DNA of 35,531 nt from Clostridiales bacterium. GTDB taxonomy: Bacteria > Bacillota > Clostridia > Oscillospirales > CAG-382. Each line of letters begins with the position of its first letter. Position 1 is the stretch's first letter. The position numbers were made by a program, and so were the translations under genes. The notes under the pieces are model-generated. The model had not been told where the DNA came from. It did no database searches and saw only the letters and a program-made list of their open reading frames with translations. Of this stretch, positions 1-8,889 are shown in pieces. Location: assembly GCA_003343885.1 (NCBI GenBank), contig QAKH01000083.1, forward strand, positions 1-35,531, written 5' to 3'.

Positions 1-110
1 CCGAGCAATGCCTGCTTACTGCCGCCGTCCAGAATATGAAGAAGATTGCAACGGCTCTCTTCTCTTTCCTTTTTGTTTTTGCAAAACTTAAACCCACCTC
101 TTGTTCGTAA
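1..110 (+). pseudogene. 3' end of a transposase gene (cut by window edge)
   Basis: An open frame entering from the left edge (codons from base 3) ends at TAA 108-110. It encodes a tail containing CLLTAAVQNMKKIA followed by a hydrophobic, Phe-rich end. This resembles the C-terminus of IS1182/IS5-type DDE transposases, which commonly end in a 'LTAAxQNxKKI' helix. Only about 35 residues are visible, so it cannot be told whether the gene is intact upstream. The stop codon lies in the loop of a hairpin (90-120) that could end the transcript. The assignment rests on one recalled motif and is moderately secure. Confidence 0.55.
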
Positions 111-120
111 AGGTGGGTTT
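90..120 (+). terminator. Hairpin at the end of the transposase fragment
   Basis: AAACCCACCT (90-99) pairs perfectly with AGGTGGGTTT (111-120) around an 11-nt loop. No long T-run follows on the plus strand. It may be a terminator or the inner part of a terminal inverted repeat of the element. Confidence 0.45.
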
Positions 121-132
121 GTCAGTAATCTG

Positions 133-165
133 ATGACCGGATAAACCGGTCATTTCATTTTTGAT
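133..165. terminator. Hairpin with T-rich flank
   Basis: ATGACCGG (133-140) pairs with CCGGTCAT (146-153) around a 5-nt loop, followed on the plus strand by a T-rich stretch. It could terminate leftover transposase transcription. On the minus strand it lies 115 bp beyond the rhamnosidase stop codon. Confidence 0.4.
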
Positions 166-176
166 TCTGACATTTT

Positions 177-291
177 GATATTTGTGCGGCAGAATCCCTC
201 AGTCAGCTTCGCTGACAGCTCCCTTTAACAAGGGAGCCTATCCGGCAATGTTCTTTGTTGCAACAACATTAACACCTGTGCCGCAAATATC
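177..291. repeat. Clostridial palindromic intergenic repeat
   Basis: The core 191-238 has two hairpins: GTCAGC (202-207) with GCTGAC (211-216), and GCTCCCTT (218-225) with AAGGGAGC (230-237). The pattern 'CCCTCAGTC..GACAGCTCCC..GGGAGCC' is a dispersed repeat seen in many Ruminococcaceae-like genomes (recalled, not searched). It is flanked by an imperfect inverted pair, GATATTTGTGCGGC (177-190) and the reverse complement of 280-291. The right arm lies inside the last codons of the rhamnosidase gene. Confidence 0.6.
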
Positions 292-3200
292 GGAACATAC
301 CAAGGCTTGCGTATTCCTTTACCTTGAGCAGCTTACCTGCCACGGATGATGTTTTTACCGAACTTCCGCTTTGGTAAACACTATTTCCGTCGGTCCATGA
401 CTTTACCGTCTTATCGCCAAGCAAGGAAGGAACAACGAAGTTTTCACCGGAAACGGTAACATTCACTGCACCCTCTCCCTCTTCATCGGCAAGAGTAACC
501 ATGCTGTCGCTCTTTACATATACCGCAACGCTGTGGAAATACACATTTTTATTGAGAGCGTCTGCACGTGTACCAAATCTTGTAAGAGTGTCGGACACAT
601 TTATAGTTTTTGATGCCCATGATGCCCAGCTTGTTGCGTTAAGCTTCTTTGCAGACCAGTCAACGTTGTAGCCTACCCATTCTGTAGAGCCGACACTTGT
701 ATCATTTGCAACGTTGTACATATTATAGCTTGATGCATCTGCGTTGTAAGCATTGTAAAGCACCGTCATCTTACCTGTTATGGGTGTGCCGTCCTTGTAT
801 TTGAAGGTGTTGCCTACGCCGTCAGCAGAAATAATTTCTATACCGTGAACCTTCTGAAATGAATCTGTGCCGATGGTGTTTGCGTTGTTGCCCTTAACAA
901 CGTGTCTTCCGCTGATAACAGAGGTCGCACCTGCGTCAAGAACCGTAAGATTTGCAGAGCCTGTGGGTGTGTCCTTGAAGTTGTTGAAGTAAACAAGGTG
1001 TCCATAGTTTTCATCGTATGCGGCAGGAGCTGATGCATATGTAATTTCGGCAGGCTCTACCGCAACAAAGCCGTTTTTCTTTGCGGTGAATTCAAATGTG
1101 CCGTTTGTATATTTGCCTGCACTTCCGCTTACGAATTCAACACCCTCGGGAAGTGATACATCGGCTGTAATTCCGTCGGGAATTGTTACCGTCCAGCTGA
1201 ACAGCTTATCTGTTTTGTCGTAAACCCACTTTGATTCGATAAGACCGTAGTCAGACATATATGTTACGTCGCAGTCACCCATTTCCTCAAAGAAATAAGG
1301 CTTGATGCTAACCGTCTTAAAGCCGGGAGAAGTAATTGTGATACCGCCCAGATGCTCGAAGAACCATCTTGAAAGACAGCCTACCGAGTAGTGATTCATG
1401 CTTGAGCCCCCGGATGTACTGTAGCCTCCCCAGCCTTCGGTGGTTGTACCGCCCTTGAAGGTGCTTAACATATAAAGAAGTGAAGGACTGCTTTCATTGG
1501 TAAGAGCCTTCCATGCGGTTTCACCGTAACCGTAGTCACAGAGAATACCAAGATTGAACTCGTTGCCCATAAAGCCTGTTGTAAGGTGGTAGCCGTCGGC
1601 TATAACATAATTGTTGAGGGTTTCCGCAAGTGCAGGAATTACATCTTCGTCTGCAATGCCGAAGGCTATGGGGAACACAAGTCCGCCCTGCACCTTTGGA
1701 GTATAGTCGTTTTCTGCAGGCAAATAGTATTTTGTATTGAAGGCGGCTCTGCAAGCCTCAAATTCTGCGTTGTATTTTGCCGCATCTTCTGTCTTGCCTA
1801 ATATTTCAGCCATTTCTGCGGCACTCTTGAACATATATGTGTAGTAAGCATCAGTATAGAACTTCTTATCCACCGGCTTTATTGCCTGGTGGTCGCCGTA
1901 TCTTGCCTCTGTTGACGGAAGTGAGCCTGAAGCCATACCGCCCTTTCGCTTTGTAATGAGTGCCTGAACAACAGGGTATTTTGTCTCAATGACTTCCTTG
2001 TTTCCGTAGAATCTGTAGAGAATGAGCGGAAGAATGTATTCCTCGTCTTCCCAGCCGTATACGCCTAATTCCATCTTGCGTCCCGCTTCTGTCCATCTTG
2101 AAAGAATCGCTTCGGTGTCATTATACCAGGAAGCAGTTGTGGCGAACACCTGAATATCACCGTTCCAGAAGTTCTTTTCTCTTGTAGGACAGTCCATAGG
2201 TCCTGTAAATATGTTGGACCGCCATGAACGCTTTACTGCATCCCAGATTTTTGTGATGCCTGCATGGGATGTAACAATATCACCTGTCTTTTCAAGGTCG
2301 CTGTTCATTTCAAGCTTTCTTACGGTCGAGAAATCATATTCTCCCGAATATCCCGAAATATAGATATATCTGAAGCCTGTATATGCAAATTCGGGGATAT
2401 ATACCTCTTCTTGTGCCCCTTTACAGATATACACGTCAATGTTTCTTGCACCGTAACAGCTCTTGCCGTCCGTCTTGGTATCCTGCTCAAAGTATACGTC
2501 GCCGTATGTGCCTACATAAGGAACGCCGTTGTCGATGATTTCGCAGTATCTTATGATAACCATTTCACCGGGCTTGGTGTTCTTGAGAACGATTTTTGCT
2601 CTGCCGGTAGAGTTGTATTTGAAGTCATAATATGTTGTGCCGTCGGCAAGTGTTCCAATGGAAACGGCTCTTGCCTCATTCTGAATGCGTACCGCGGGAT
2701 ATGTCTGGTTTGCAAATGGCTTCAGGGTTCTGTCAAGAGCTTCGGCATTCACCCATGTGCCGTCAGGCTTTGCAGAAGAATTCCAGCCGTCGATTTCAAG
2801 TCTTGCATCGTATCTCTCACCGAACTGTATATTGTCCTCTGTTCTCGGTGATACCGTTGTAAGCCAGGTTTCATCAGTCTTTACTGTTTCGGTTGTGCCG
2901 TCGGCATACTTTATTTCAAGCTGCATCATAACTGCAGGCTGACCGATGCCTAATGAGCCCCAGGAAGAACAGTTGAACCAACCGTTGCCTGTTTCTGCGG
3001 CAATTACATTTGTACCGTTCTTTACAAGCTTGGTAACGTCAAACACCTGATATTCGGTAAGTCCGTCCATTGAGCCGGGGATGAATCTTGCATCTGTTAC
3101 CCTCATGCCGTTGATATACGGAACATAAAGTCCTTTTGCACCTGAATAGAGAGTTGCAGATTCAACTGTCTTTGAAGAATCAAAGGTCGTTCTGAAGTAT

Positions 3201-6154
3201 GCACCTCTGCGCAGAGCACTCGGATGATATTTATTGTAGTGAATACCTCTTGAGTTATTGAAGGTGCTCAAATCCTCGGTATACCAGCCTTCATATTCGG
3301 TACCTCTCCAGAAGCCGCAGGTACCCTTTGAATGCCAGCTTCTGTCAAAGGTTAAGCTTTCGGTTGTTCCGTCGGTGTATGTAAGAACAATTGTGCCTCG
3401 GAATGCAACAAGGAACTTTTCGGGGCTGTCGGACAGATACATACGCAAAGCCATCTTGTTGTTACCGCTTACAACGTGCTCGGTAATATCCACAACACCC
3501 GTAAGATACCAGAGTCCTTGCTTTTCGGCGGTGTACATATGTCCGTTGATGTAAAAATCGATGTAGCTGTCGCTCTGAAGCTCAAGGACCGCCTTTTTAA
3601 GCTCCCTGCTTACTGTAAAGTCACGACGCATGGTGGTTCTCGTGTAAGCAACGGGAGAAACCCAGTTGCCGAGAGTATATGTGGATTCCGGATATTCATT
3701 GAAGGAATCGGTAAAGCTTGCAGGTGCAGAAATAAATTCCGCCGTTATATCGTGCTTTTTATCGTAAAGCATGATTGATTCTATCTCCTTTGAAGTGAGG
3801 CTGAAGCTTACTCTGTTTTCTTCAAAGAGGATTCTTGAAACAAGAGTGTCAAAATCTGCTCTTAAAATATCGTCGTAGGAATCAAATGAGCCTTCTGCAT
3901 CTGTTCCAGCAAAGATACCTGCCTTGTAAAGAGCAAGAACCGCTTCTTCAAACTTATCATATTCCTTAACATCGGGAATTTCTTCGATGTTGTTTATTTC
4001 TTTTCTTGTATCCTCCGGAAGTGCCGCATAGAGCATTTCTGCCATTTCACTTCTCAAAATCGGTCTGTCGTATCTGTCAAAGCCGTCACTCGGAAGAAGC
4101 TCTTCCTTTTCTGCGTATGCAAGACATTCGGTAAATGATGCATCCCCGACTAACTGATTTCCGCAGATTGCCGCATTAAGCTTGGAAACAAGGATTATGG
4201 CTTCATAAACCGTCAGCTTTTCGTTGTATACAACTAGGTCTCTGCCGTTTGCTTCCTCGTAAATTGCATAAAGGTCGGTGTATTCTGTCTTTGCAGTATC
4301 AACCATCTTTGAAGCATCACCCTTGACGGTAGACCAGCCTGCAAACACATAGCCGGTACCGGGAGTTGATACCGTCGGAAGCTTTTTGCCTGCTTCAAAG
4401 CTTCTGCTCGTGTTTCCGAAGGTGACCTTTGCCGCCTCGGTTACATCTTCTGTCGGACCTTCAAGATGGAATTTTATATCGGCGTATTCCTCATACCACA
4501 CCTCGATGTCGTCAAAGTAAACGGTTTTGCCGTTGAAGCCCATCATAAAGAAATATACATACTGGAATGCAAATGCACCGCTTGGGGTAAAGGTTGCTTC
4601 GGGAAGTCCGCTTGCCTTGTATTCTTCGGGATTTATAATGGTAAATGAGTATGCGGTTTCCGCAAAGCCGGTGCTGTCAAAACTAATACCGCCCATTTCG
4701 GGAACACCGTCATACAGTCGGTTAAAATAAAAACGCACGTTGCCCGCGTTGGTGGCGGAGCCTCTGTTTGCGTGGATAACAACGGTATACTTACCCGGCT
4801 TTGATATAATATCGCCCTTGAACACCAGCCTGTAAATGGGATAGGTTGTCTGTCCTGTCATGGAAAGCACCTTGCCGCCCTTCAAGCCTGTTGGATCGCT
4901 TATAATTGAAAATGTGGGGTGTGTCCCATCGCCGTCTGAGTTATAGACATAAATAGGACTTGAAAGCTTTGCTTTTCCGAGAGCATATGGGCTGTGGTAG
5001 GAAGCATCGTAACTGTAATCCCCCATGTAGCCGGATTCAAAATCCTGACGGTAGATAAGTCTGCCGTACTTTCCTGTTTCAACAGTTTCAAAGGGAGTTG
5101 CAGTACCGTGGTAAGCCGGCGTACCGTCGAACACGTTTTTATAAGGCTCAAGCTCTTCTATATATCCGTCGTCATATTCGGTGCCGTCATCCTCATATAT
5201 TGCATAAAGCGTTGATTCTCCCGGTACCGCATCTGTTACGAGCTTGGTTGCATTACCCTTGACGGTTGACCAGCCTATAAATGTATATCCCGTGCCCGAA
5301 AGATCGGGCCTTATAAGCTTTGCTCCGGGAGCATAGCTCTTGTGAGTTGTACCCATAGCCTTAATCATTGCGTTTTCCACAGCATTTGACGGTGCATCAA
5401 GCTCATGTGTTACATCTGCGTATTCCTCATACCATAGCTGAAGATCATCAAAGTAGCAGGTTTTACCATTACCGCCCTGAATGTAAAGGAACATATAATT
5501 AAGAGCTGTTACATTGGTTGTGGTATAAGCAGTTGCCTCAGTGCCGCTTACTTCAAATTCTTCGGGTGTCACCACCGTAAAGCTGTACACCGATTTGCCG
5601 AAAGAAGAAGCTGTGCCGAAGGACAGCATGGACGCAGGTGCACCCTCGTAGCAATCGTTCATGTTCAGACGGTGGTTGCCCGTAAAGCTTTCTCCTGCGT
5701 TGTATGCATTTACAACAAAGGTGTATTTGCCCGGCTTTGAAAGCACTTTGTTCTTGAAGGACATTCTGTAAATGGGATAAGTGGTCTTTCCAAGCATGGA
5801 GAGCACCTTGCCGTGACCTGTATTTGTCGGATCGTTTACAAGTGTAAATGTGGGATTTGTATAATCGCCGTCGCTGACAAACACCGAGCTGTTATCGGAA
5901 AGAGAGTAATCGGAATAGGGGCTGTCGTAGCTTGCATCATAGTAGTAGTCACCGATATTTGTGCTCTCAAAATCCTGCTTCCAGATAAGTCTGCCGTATT
6001 CGCCTGTAGTAACAGTAGCAAATGCAGTAGGCGTACCTGTCATTTTGTTTTTGAAGTTTGACCAATATGAGCTGTAATCCGCCGCATTTACTGCAAGGGA
6101 AAGCACGGAAAAAGCAATCAGTACAAAAACTATTATTTTTGTTGTTCTTTTCAT
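269..6154 (-). CDS. Secreted modular alpha-L-rhamnosidase (GH78) with SLH-like region
   Basis: A 1961-residue secreted enzyme predicted to release terminal alpha-L-rhamnose from plant or microbial glycans at the cell surface. Residues 1-24 are a signal peptide. Two related beta-sandwich-like modules (about 45-245 and 360-560, each opening YGRLI..QDFES and closing with a YFDD..WYEEYAD strand) are each followed by an InlB/Flg_new-type repeat (GWSTVKG..LYAIYE). About 640-790 resembles SLH domains. About 800-1690 is the GH78 core: N-terminal beta domains, the (alpha/alpha)6 domain with the family motif DCPTREKNFWNGD near 1321, and a C-terminal beta-sandwich. A third, divergent copy of the first module starts near 1712 (YGHLVYFNNF). 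Much longer than typical GH78 enzymes (about 900-1100). The start has a GAAAGGCGG ribosome site and sits 17 bp after the beta-helix gene. The last residues overlap a palindromic repeat. Family certain, substrate unknown. Confidence 0.9.
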   Translation of the reverse strand: MKRTTKIIVFVLIAFSVLSLAVNAADYSSYWSNFKNKMTGTPTAFATVTTGEYGRLIWKQDFESTNIGDYYYDASYDSPYSDYSLSDNSSVFVSDGDYTNPTFTLVNDPTNTGHGKVLSMLGKTTYPIYRMSFKNKVLSKPGKYTFVVNAYNAGESFTGNHRLNMNDCYEGAPASMLSFGTASSFGKSVYSFTVVTPEEFEVSGTEATAYTTTNVTALNYMFLYIQGGNGKTCYFDDLQLWYEEYADVTHELDAPSNAVENAMIKAMGTTHKSYAPGAKLIRPDLSGTGYTFIGWSTVKGNATKLVTDAVPGESTLYAIYEDDGTEYDDGYIEELEPYKNVFDGTPAYHGTATPFETVETGKYGRLIYRQDFESGYMGDYSYDASYHSPYALGKAKLSSPIYVYNSDGDGTHPTFSIISDPTGLKGGKVLSMTGQTTYPIYRLVFKGDIISKPGKYTVVIHANRGSATNAGNVRFYFNRLYDGVPEMGGISFDSTGFAETAYSFTIINPEEYKASGLPEATFTPSGAFAFQYVYFFMMGFNGKTVYFDDIEVWYEEYADIKFHLEGPTEDVTEAAKVTFGNTSRSFEAGKKLPTVSTPGTGYVFAGWSTVKGDASKMVDTAKTEYTDLYAIYEEANGRDLVVYNEKLTVYEAIILVSKLNAAICGNQLVGDASFTECLAYAEKEELLPSDGFDRYDRPILRSEMAEMLYAALPEDTRKEINNIEEIPDVKEYDKFEEAVLALYKAGIFAGTDAEGSFDSYDDILRADFDTLVSRILFEENRVSFSLTSKEIESIMLYDKKHDITAEFISAPASFTDSFNEYPESTYTLGNWVSPVAYTRTTMRRDFTVSRELKKAVLELQSDSYIDFYINGHMYTAEKQGLWYLTGVVDITEHVVSGNNKMALRMYLSDSPEKFLVAFRGTIVLTYTDGTTESLTFDRSWHSKGTCGFWRGTEYEGWYTEDLSTFNNSRGIHYNKYHPSALRRGAYFRTTFDSSKTVESATLYSGAKGLYVPYINGMRVTDARFIPGSMDGLTEYQVFDVTKLVKNGTNVIAAETGNGWFNCSSWGSLGIGQPAVMMQLEIKYADGTTETVKTDETWLTTVSPRTEDNIQFGERYDARLEIDGWNSSAKPDGTWVNAEALDRTLKPFANQTYPAVRIQNEARAVSIGTLADGTTYYDFKYNSTGRAKIVLKNTKPGEMVIIRYCEIIDNGVPYVGTYGDVYFEQDTKTDGKSCYGARNIDVYICKGAQEEVYIPEFAYTGFRYIYISGYSGEYDFSTVRKLEMNSDLEKTGDIVTSHAGITKIWDAVKRSWRSNIFTGPMDCPTREKNFWNGDIQVFATTASWYNDTEAILSRWTEAGRKMELGVYGWEDEEYILPLILYRFYGNKEVIETKYPVVQALITKRKGGMASGSLPSTEARYGDHQAIKPVDKKFYTDAYYTYMFKSAAEMAEILGKTEDAAKYNAEFEACRAAFNTKYYLPAENDYTPKVQGGLVFPIAFGIADEDVIPALAETLNNYVIADGYHLTTGFMGNEFNLGILCDYGYGETAWKALTNESSPSLLYMLSTFKGGTTTEGWGGYSTSGGSSMNHYSVGCLSRWFFEHLGGITITSPGFKTVSIKPYFFEEMGDCDVTYMSDYGLIESKWVYDKTDKLFSWTVTIPDGITADVSLPEGVEFVSGSAGKYTNGTFEFTAKKNGFVAVEPAEITYASAPAAYDENYGHLVYFNNFKDTPTGSANLTVLDAGATSVISGRHVVKGNNANTIGTDSFQKVHGIEIISADGVGNTFKYKDGTPITGKMTVLYNAYNADASSYNMYNVANDTSVGSTEWVGYNVDWSAKKLNATSWASWASKTINVSDTLTRFGTRADALNKNVYFHSVAVYVKSDSMVTLADEEGEGAVNVTVSGENFVVPSLLGDKTVKSWTDGNSVYQSGSSVKTSSVAGKLLKVKEYASLGMFRYLRHRC

Positions 6155-6171
6155 TGTATTATCCGCCTTTC

Positions 6172-7734
6172 TTATTTTGTATATGCTATTTCGGTGCTTA
6201 AAACCTCTGCCGGCTTGAAAGAAGCACCGAAGGTTTCTGCAAATGCAATAAACTTTATTCTTGTTGTACCTTCGGGAATATCTGTTGCCTTAAGTCTTGC
6301 ATACATTTCCGTGGGAGCTTTTTCAACATAGTCCATTGACAAATATCTTGAGCCGTTAAAATAAACTGCGGTAAATGCCTTTGCATAGCCCGATGCATCG
6401 GGACTGTAGAGGTAATACGCCACATCACCGCCGTCTCCTATATTTGATGCAATAAGCTGTGCCTTTCTTTCATCCCCCACAACAAGCATATCGGGAAGTG
6501 CGGAGATTTCTGTGTTGTTAACCCAGATTTTGTCGTGGTTTTCAAGTGATGGGATGCCGTCTGTCTTAAGCCCGTCTGCAGTAACTGCAGTTGAAACGCC
6601 GTCGGACTCGCCCATATTATATATTTCAGCAGTTTCCCCTTGATTTTCTGCTACAGCCTTGTTGGAGTTAAGGTTGAGCGCATATCTTACATAAACGGTA
6701 GTACCGTTTTTCTCAATCACCGAATTAAGAGCCGTAATTCCGCCTACGACGCTATCGTGTTTTATAACAGCACCGGAGTTAAGAGTGTCATTTATGTATG
6801 CATACGCACCGTTGCTGAGATTCATACCTGCTATACCTCCCGCAATGGCACGCACAGTGGTTATAACAGCCGTATTCTTAACAATTTTTACGGCACCGTT
6901 AATATTTAACCCCACAATACCTCCGGTATATGCAGGATATACCAAATATCCTTCACCCGTTATCTTACCGGTGTTTCCGCATCTTTCAATATAACAGCTT
7001 TCACTGTTTACTCCGGCAATACCGCCGGCAAAAATCTGTGATGCTTCTGCCGTAACCTTACCGGAAACAGCAGCATTGTTAAAGCAGCCGATAATGAATC
7101 CGTTATCTCTGTTCTTGCCCGCCATACCGCCTAAGCAAACCCGGTATTTATCGGAATCGGAGCTTATAAAACCGTCTGTATAGCAATATGAAATACGTCC
7201 GTCGTTTTCTCCCGCAATGCCTCCGAAGCTTAACGCATACGGTCTTTCTGTCACCGAAAGAGTAACATCGGAATAACAGTTCTCCACACTTGCATATTTT
7301 TCAATTACACCTGCGATGCCTCCGCCGATAACATACGTTCCGTCGTTATCAACAGTAACATCGCCTTCAAATGAGCAGTTATATATTTTTGTTCTTTCTC
7401 CTGCAACCGCAGTAATACCGCCGAAAACGGTATCCGCTTCAAGCTTTGCATTCTCAATATTGATATTTTTTATTGTGGCATCACGGGTATATCCGAAAAT
7501 TGAGCTGTACGAACCGGTCACCTTATGCCCTTTACCGTCAAGTGTGCCTGCAAAAGGCTCACTTTCCGAGCCTATGGGAGTAAAATCCGATGGTATTGTA
7601 ATATCGGATACCAGCTCGTATATACCTTCCATATCCGTAATCTGCGAAAAATCTGTTATTTCAACGGCAGAAACACCAAAAGCCGCCGCAATTGCCAAGA
7701 GAATTACAGAAACAAGTTTTATTGTATTTTTCAT
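6172..7734 (-). CDS. Secreted GLUG-type beta-helix protein
   Basis: About 520 residues. A signal peptide (MKNTIKLVSV.. to about residue 20) is followed by many degenerate repeats of the form GGIAG....I.NC....V, such as FGGIAGENDGRISYC and IIGCFNN. This is typical of GLUG-motif proteins, which fold as right-handed parallel beta-helices and are often adhesins or accessory glycan-binding proteins. The last 100 residues are repeat-free and look like a beta-sandwich. The start is placed at ATG 7734 because GGAGGGGG lies just upstream; an in-frame TTG at 7749 would put that ribosome site inside the gene. It is the first gene of an operon with the rhamnosidase 17 bp downstream, suggesting a shared role at the surface, but no catalytic motif is visible. 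Confidence 0.75.
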   Translation of the reverse strand: MKNTIKLVSVILLAIAAAFGVSAVEITDFSQITDMEGIYELVSDITIPSDFTPIGSESEPFAGTLDGKGHKVTGSYSSIFGYTRDATIKNINIENAKLEADTVFGGITAVAGERTKIYNCSFEGDVTVDNDGTYVIGGGIAGVIEKYASVENCYSDVTLSVTERPYALSFGGIAGENDGRISYCYTDGFISSDSDKYRVCLGGMAGKNRDNGFIIGCFNNAAVSGKVTAEASQIFAGGIAGVNSESCYIERCGNTGKITGEGYLVYPAYTGGIVGLNINGAVKIVKNTAVITTVRAIAGGIAGMNLSNGAYAYINDTLNSGAVIKHDSVVGGITALNSVIEKNGTTVYVRYALNLNSNKAVAENQGETAEIYNMGESDGVSTAVTADGLKTDGIPSLENHDKIWVNNTEISALPDMLVVGDERKAQLIASNIGDGGDVAYYLYSPDASGYAKAFTAVYFNGSRYLSMDYVEKAPTEMYARLKATDIPEGTTRIKFIAFAETFGASFKPAEVLSTEIAYTK

Positions 7735-7774
7735 ATGGACCCCCTCCAAACAACATAAAATACATCATATAATA

Positions 7775-7803
7775 AATATAAATCCAAACAGAGTCCGTGT
7801 CAA
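7775..7803 (-). promoter_or_regulatory. SigA-type promoter of the beta-helix/rhamnosidase operon
   Basis: On the minus strand, TTGACA (7798-7803) and TATATT (7775-7780) are separated by exactly 17 bp. The predicted leader is about 35 nt before ATG 7734. It lies in the intergenic region shared with the divergent AraC-family gene, a natural place for the regulator to bind. Confidence 0.65.
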
Positions 7804-7886
7804 TGTCATAATGTTTGAAAAACTTGTCCTCAGTTTATATATTTGTTTTAAAACCCGATTTTTTCGAGAAAATTCTTTGCAAAATA

Positions 7887-7915
7887 TTGACGACGCATTG
7901 AAACGGCGCTATACT
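7887..7915 (+). promoter_or_regulatory. SigA-type promoter of the AraC-family gene
   Basis: TTGACG (7887-7892) and TATACT (7910-7915) with a 17-bp spacer, about 20 bp upstream of ATG 7936. The predicted leader is very short, with the ribosome site AAAGGATG at its start. Confidence 0.6.
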
Positions 7916-7935
7916 GAAGCAAAGGATGTGAAAAA

Positions 7936-8799
7936 ATGTCAGCCAAGGATTTCATACAAATCGACTTAAAGCCGCCTCTCAAATTTGACGATTACACTCT
8001 TTCTCATTTAGGAAAGAGCACTGCACACGGAGAAATATACGTTCCGTATCATATGCACCACAACTTTTATGAGCTTACCGTCATAACATCCGGCAAGGGT
8101 ATCAGCTACGCAGAAAACACAGGCACTCCCGTCAAAAAAGGAGATATATTTGTCTCATTCCCGTTTGAACACCACCGGATTGACTCCCATCCTGTTGAAC
8201 TGCTCTCATATTCTTTCATATGCTTCGATGTTTTCGATCCGAGATATTCGGGAAAGTTAAGAACGCTTTGGTTTGACCATCTTCCTCCGGAAAACAGAAT
8301 AATCCGCAACGATGCAGTATCACATCTTATTGACTGCGTTATCACCGAAATACAAAGCGGAAAGGAAAAATATTTTGACAATCTTATTTCTGCCATCCTT
8401 GAGCAGATAACGGTATATATGCTTCGCGGATTTGCAGACAGAATTCCCTACAGGCTGTCAAATACCCCGACAGACACCGAGCTTTGCAAGCACATTTCGC
8501 ACTATATTGACACCCACATTTTCACTATGAAACAGCTTTCCGAATGTGCAAGGGAGCTTTCATATAATTACAGCTACCTTGCCACGGTTTTCAAAAAAAC
8601 GACGGGTATAACCCTTTCTGAGCATTACCGTTCCAAGAGGCTTGATATGGCAAAGTCTCTGATTGTTGAAAAGGAGCATTCGCTGTCGGATATCGCCGAG
8701 CTTTTGGGATATTCGGGGATAAGTGCCTTCAGCAAGGCATTCAGTGCAAAATTCGGTATGTCACCGAGAGAGTATTCAAGGCTGACATTGCAGGGATAA
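7936..8799 (+). CDS. AraC-family transcriptional regulator
   Basis: 287 residues. The N-terminal half (about 25-150) looks like a cupin sensor: YHMHHNFYELTVI, then GDIFVSFPFEHHRI, the usual sugar-sensing arrangement. The C-terminal third (about 185-285) is the double helix-turn-helix AraC domain, with LATVFKKTTGITLSEHYR and IAELLGYSGISAFSKAF followed by FGMSPREYSR. It is divergent from the beta-helix/rhamnosidase operon and shares a 200-bp promoter region, so it most likely activates that operon in response to a sugar, possibly rhamnose or an oligosaccharide. The ligand is inference. The ribosome site AAAGGATG precedes the ATG. Confidence 0.88.
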   Translation: MSAKDFIQIDLKPPLKFDDYTLSHLGKSTAHGEIYVPYHMHHNFYELTVITSGKGISYAENTGTPVKKGDIFVSFPFEHHRIDSHPVELLSYSFICFDVFDPRYSGKLRTLWFDHLPPENRIIRNDAVSHLIDCVITEIQSGKEKYFDNLISAILEQITVYMLRGFADRIPYRLSNTPTDTELCKHISHYIDTHIFTMKQLSECARELSYNYSYLATVFKKTTGITLSEHYRSKRLDMAKSLIVEKEHSLSDIAELLGYSGISAFSKAFSAKFGMSPREYSRLTLQG

Positions 8800-8889
8800 T
8801 CCGTTAAAATACAGATATCAGACAAAAAATGATACTGAGATTTATAATCTTTATTGAACACAACATGTAAGAAAATGAGGTGTAAAATT

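Noticed and set aside
2264..2851. Plus-strand open frame of 195 codons inside the rhamnosidase gene
   Set aside because: It lies opposite a clearly coding GH78 region, shows no family features and has no ribosome site. It is a shadow of the codon usage of the real gene.
7316..7969. Plus-strand open frame of 217 codons across the beta-helix gene and the promoter region
   Set aside because: It overlaps a repeat-structured protein on the other strand, two promoters and the start of the AraC gene; the translation has low complexity and no recognisable domain.
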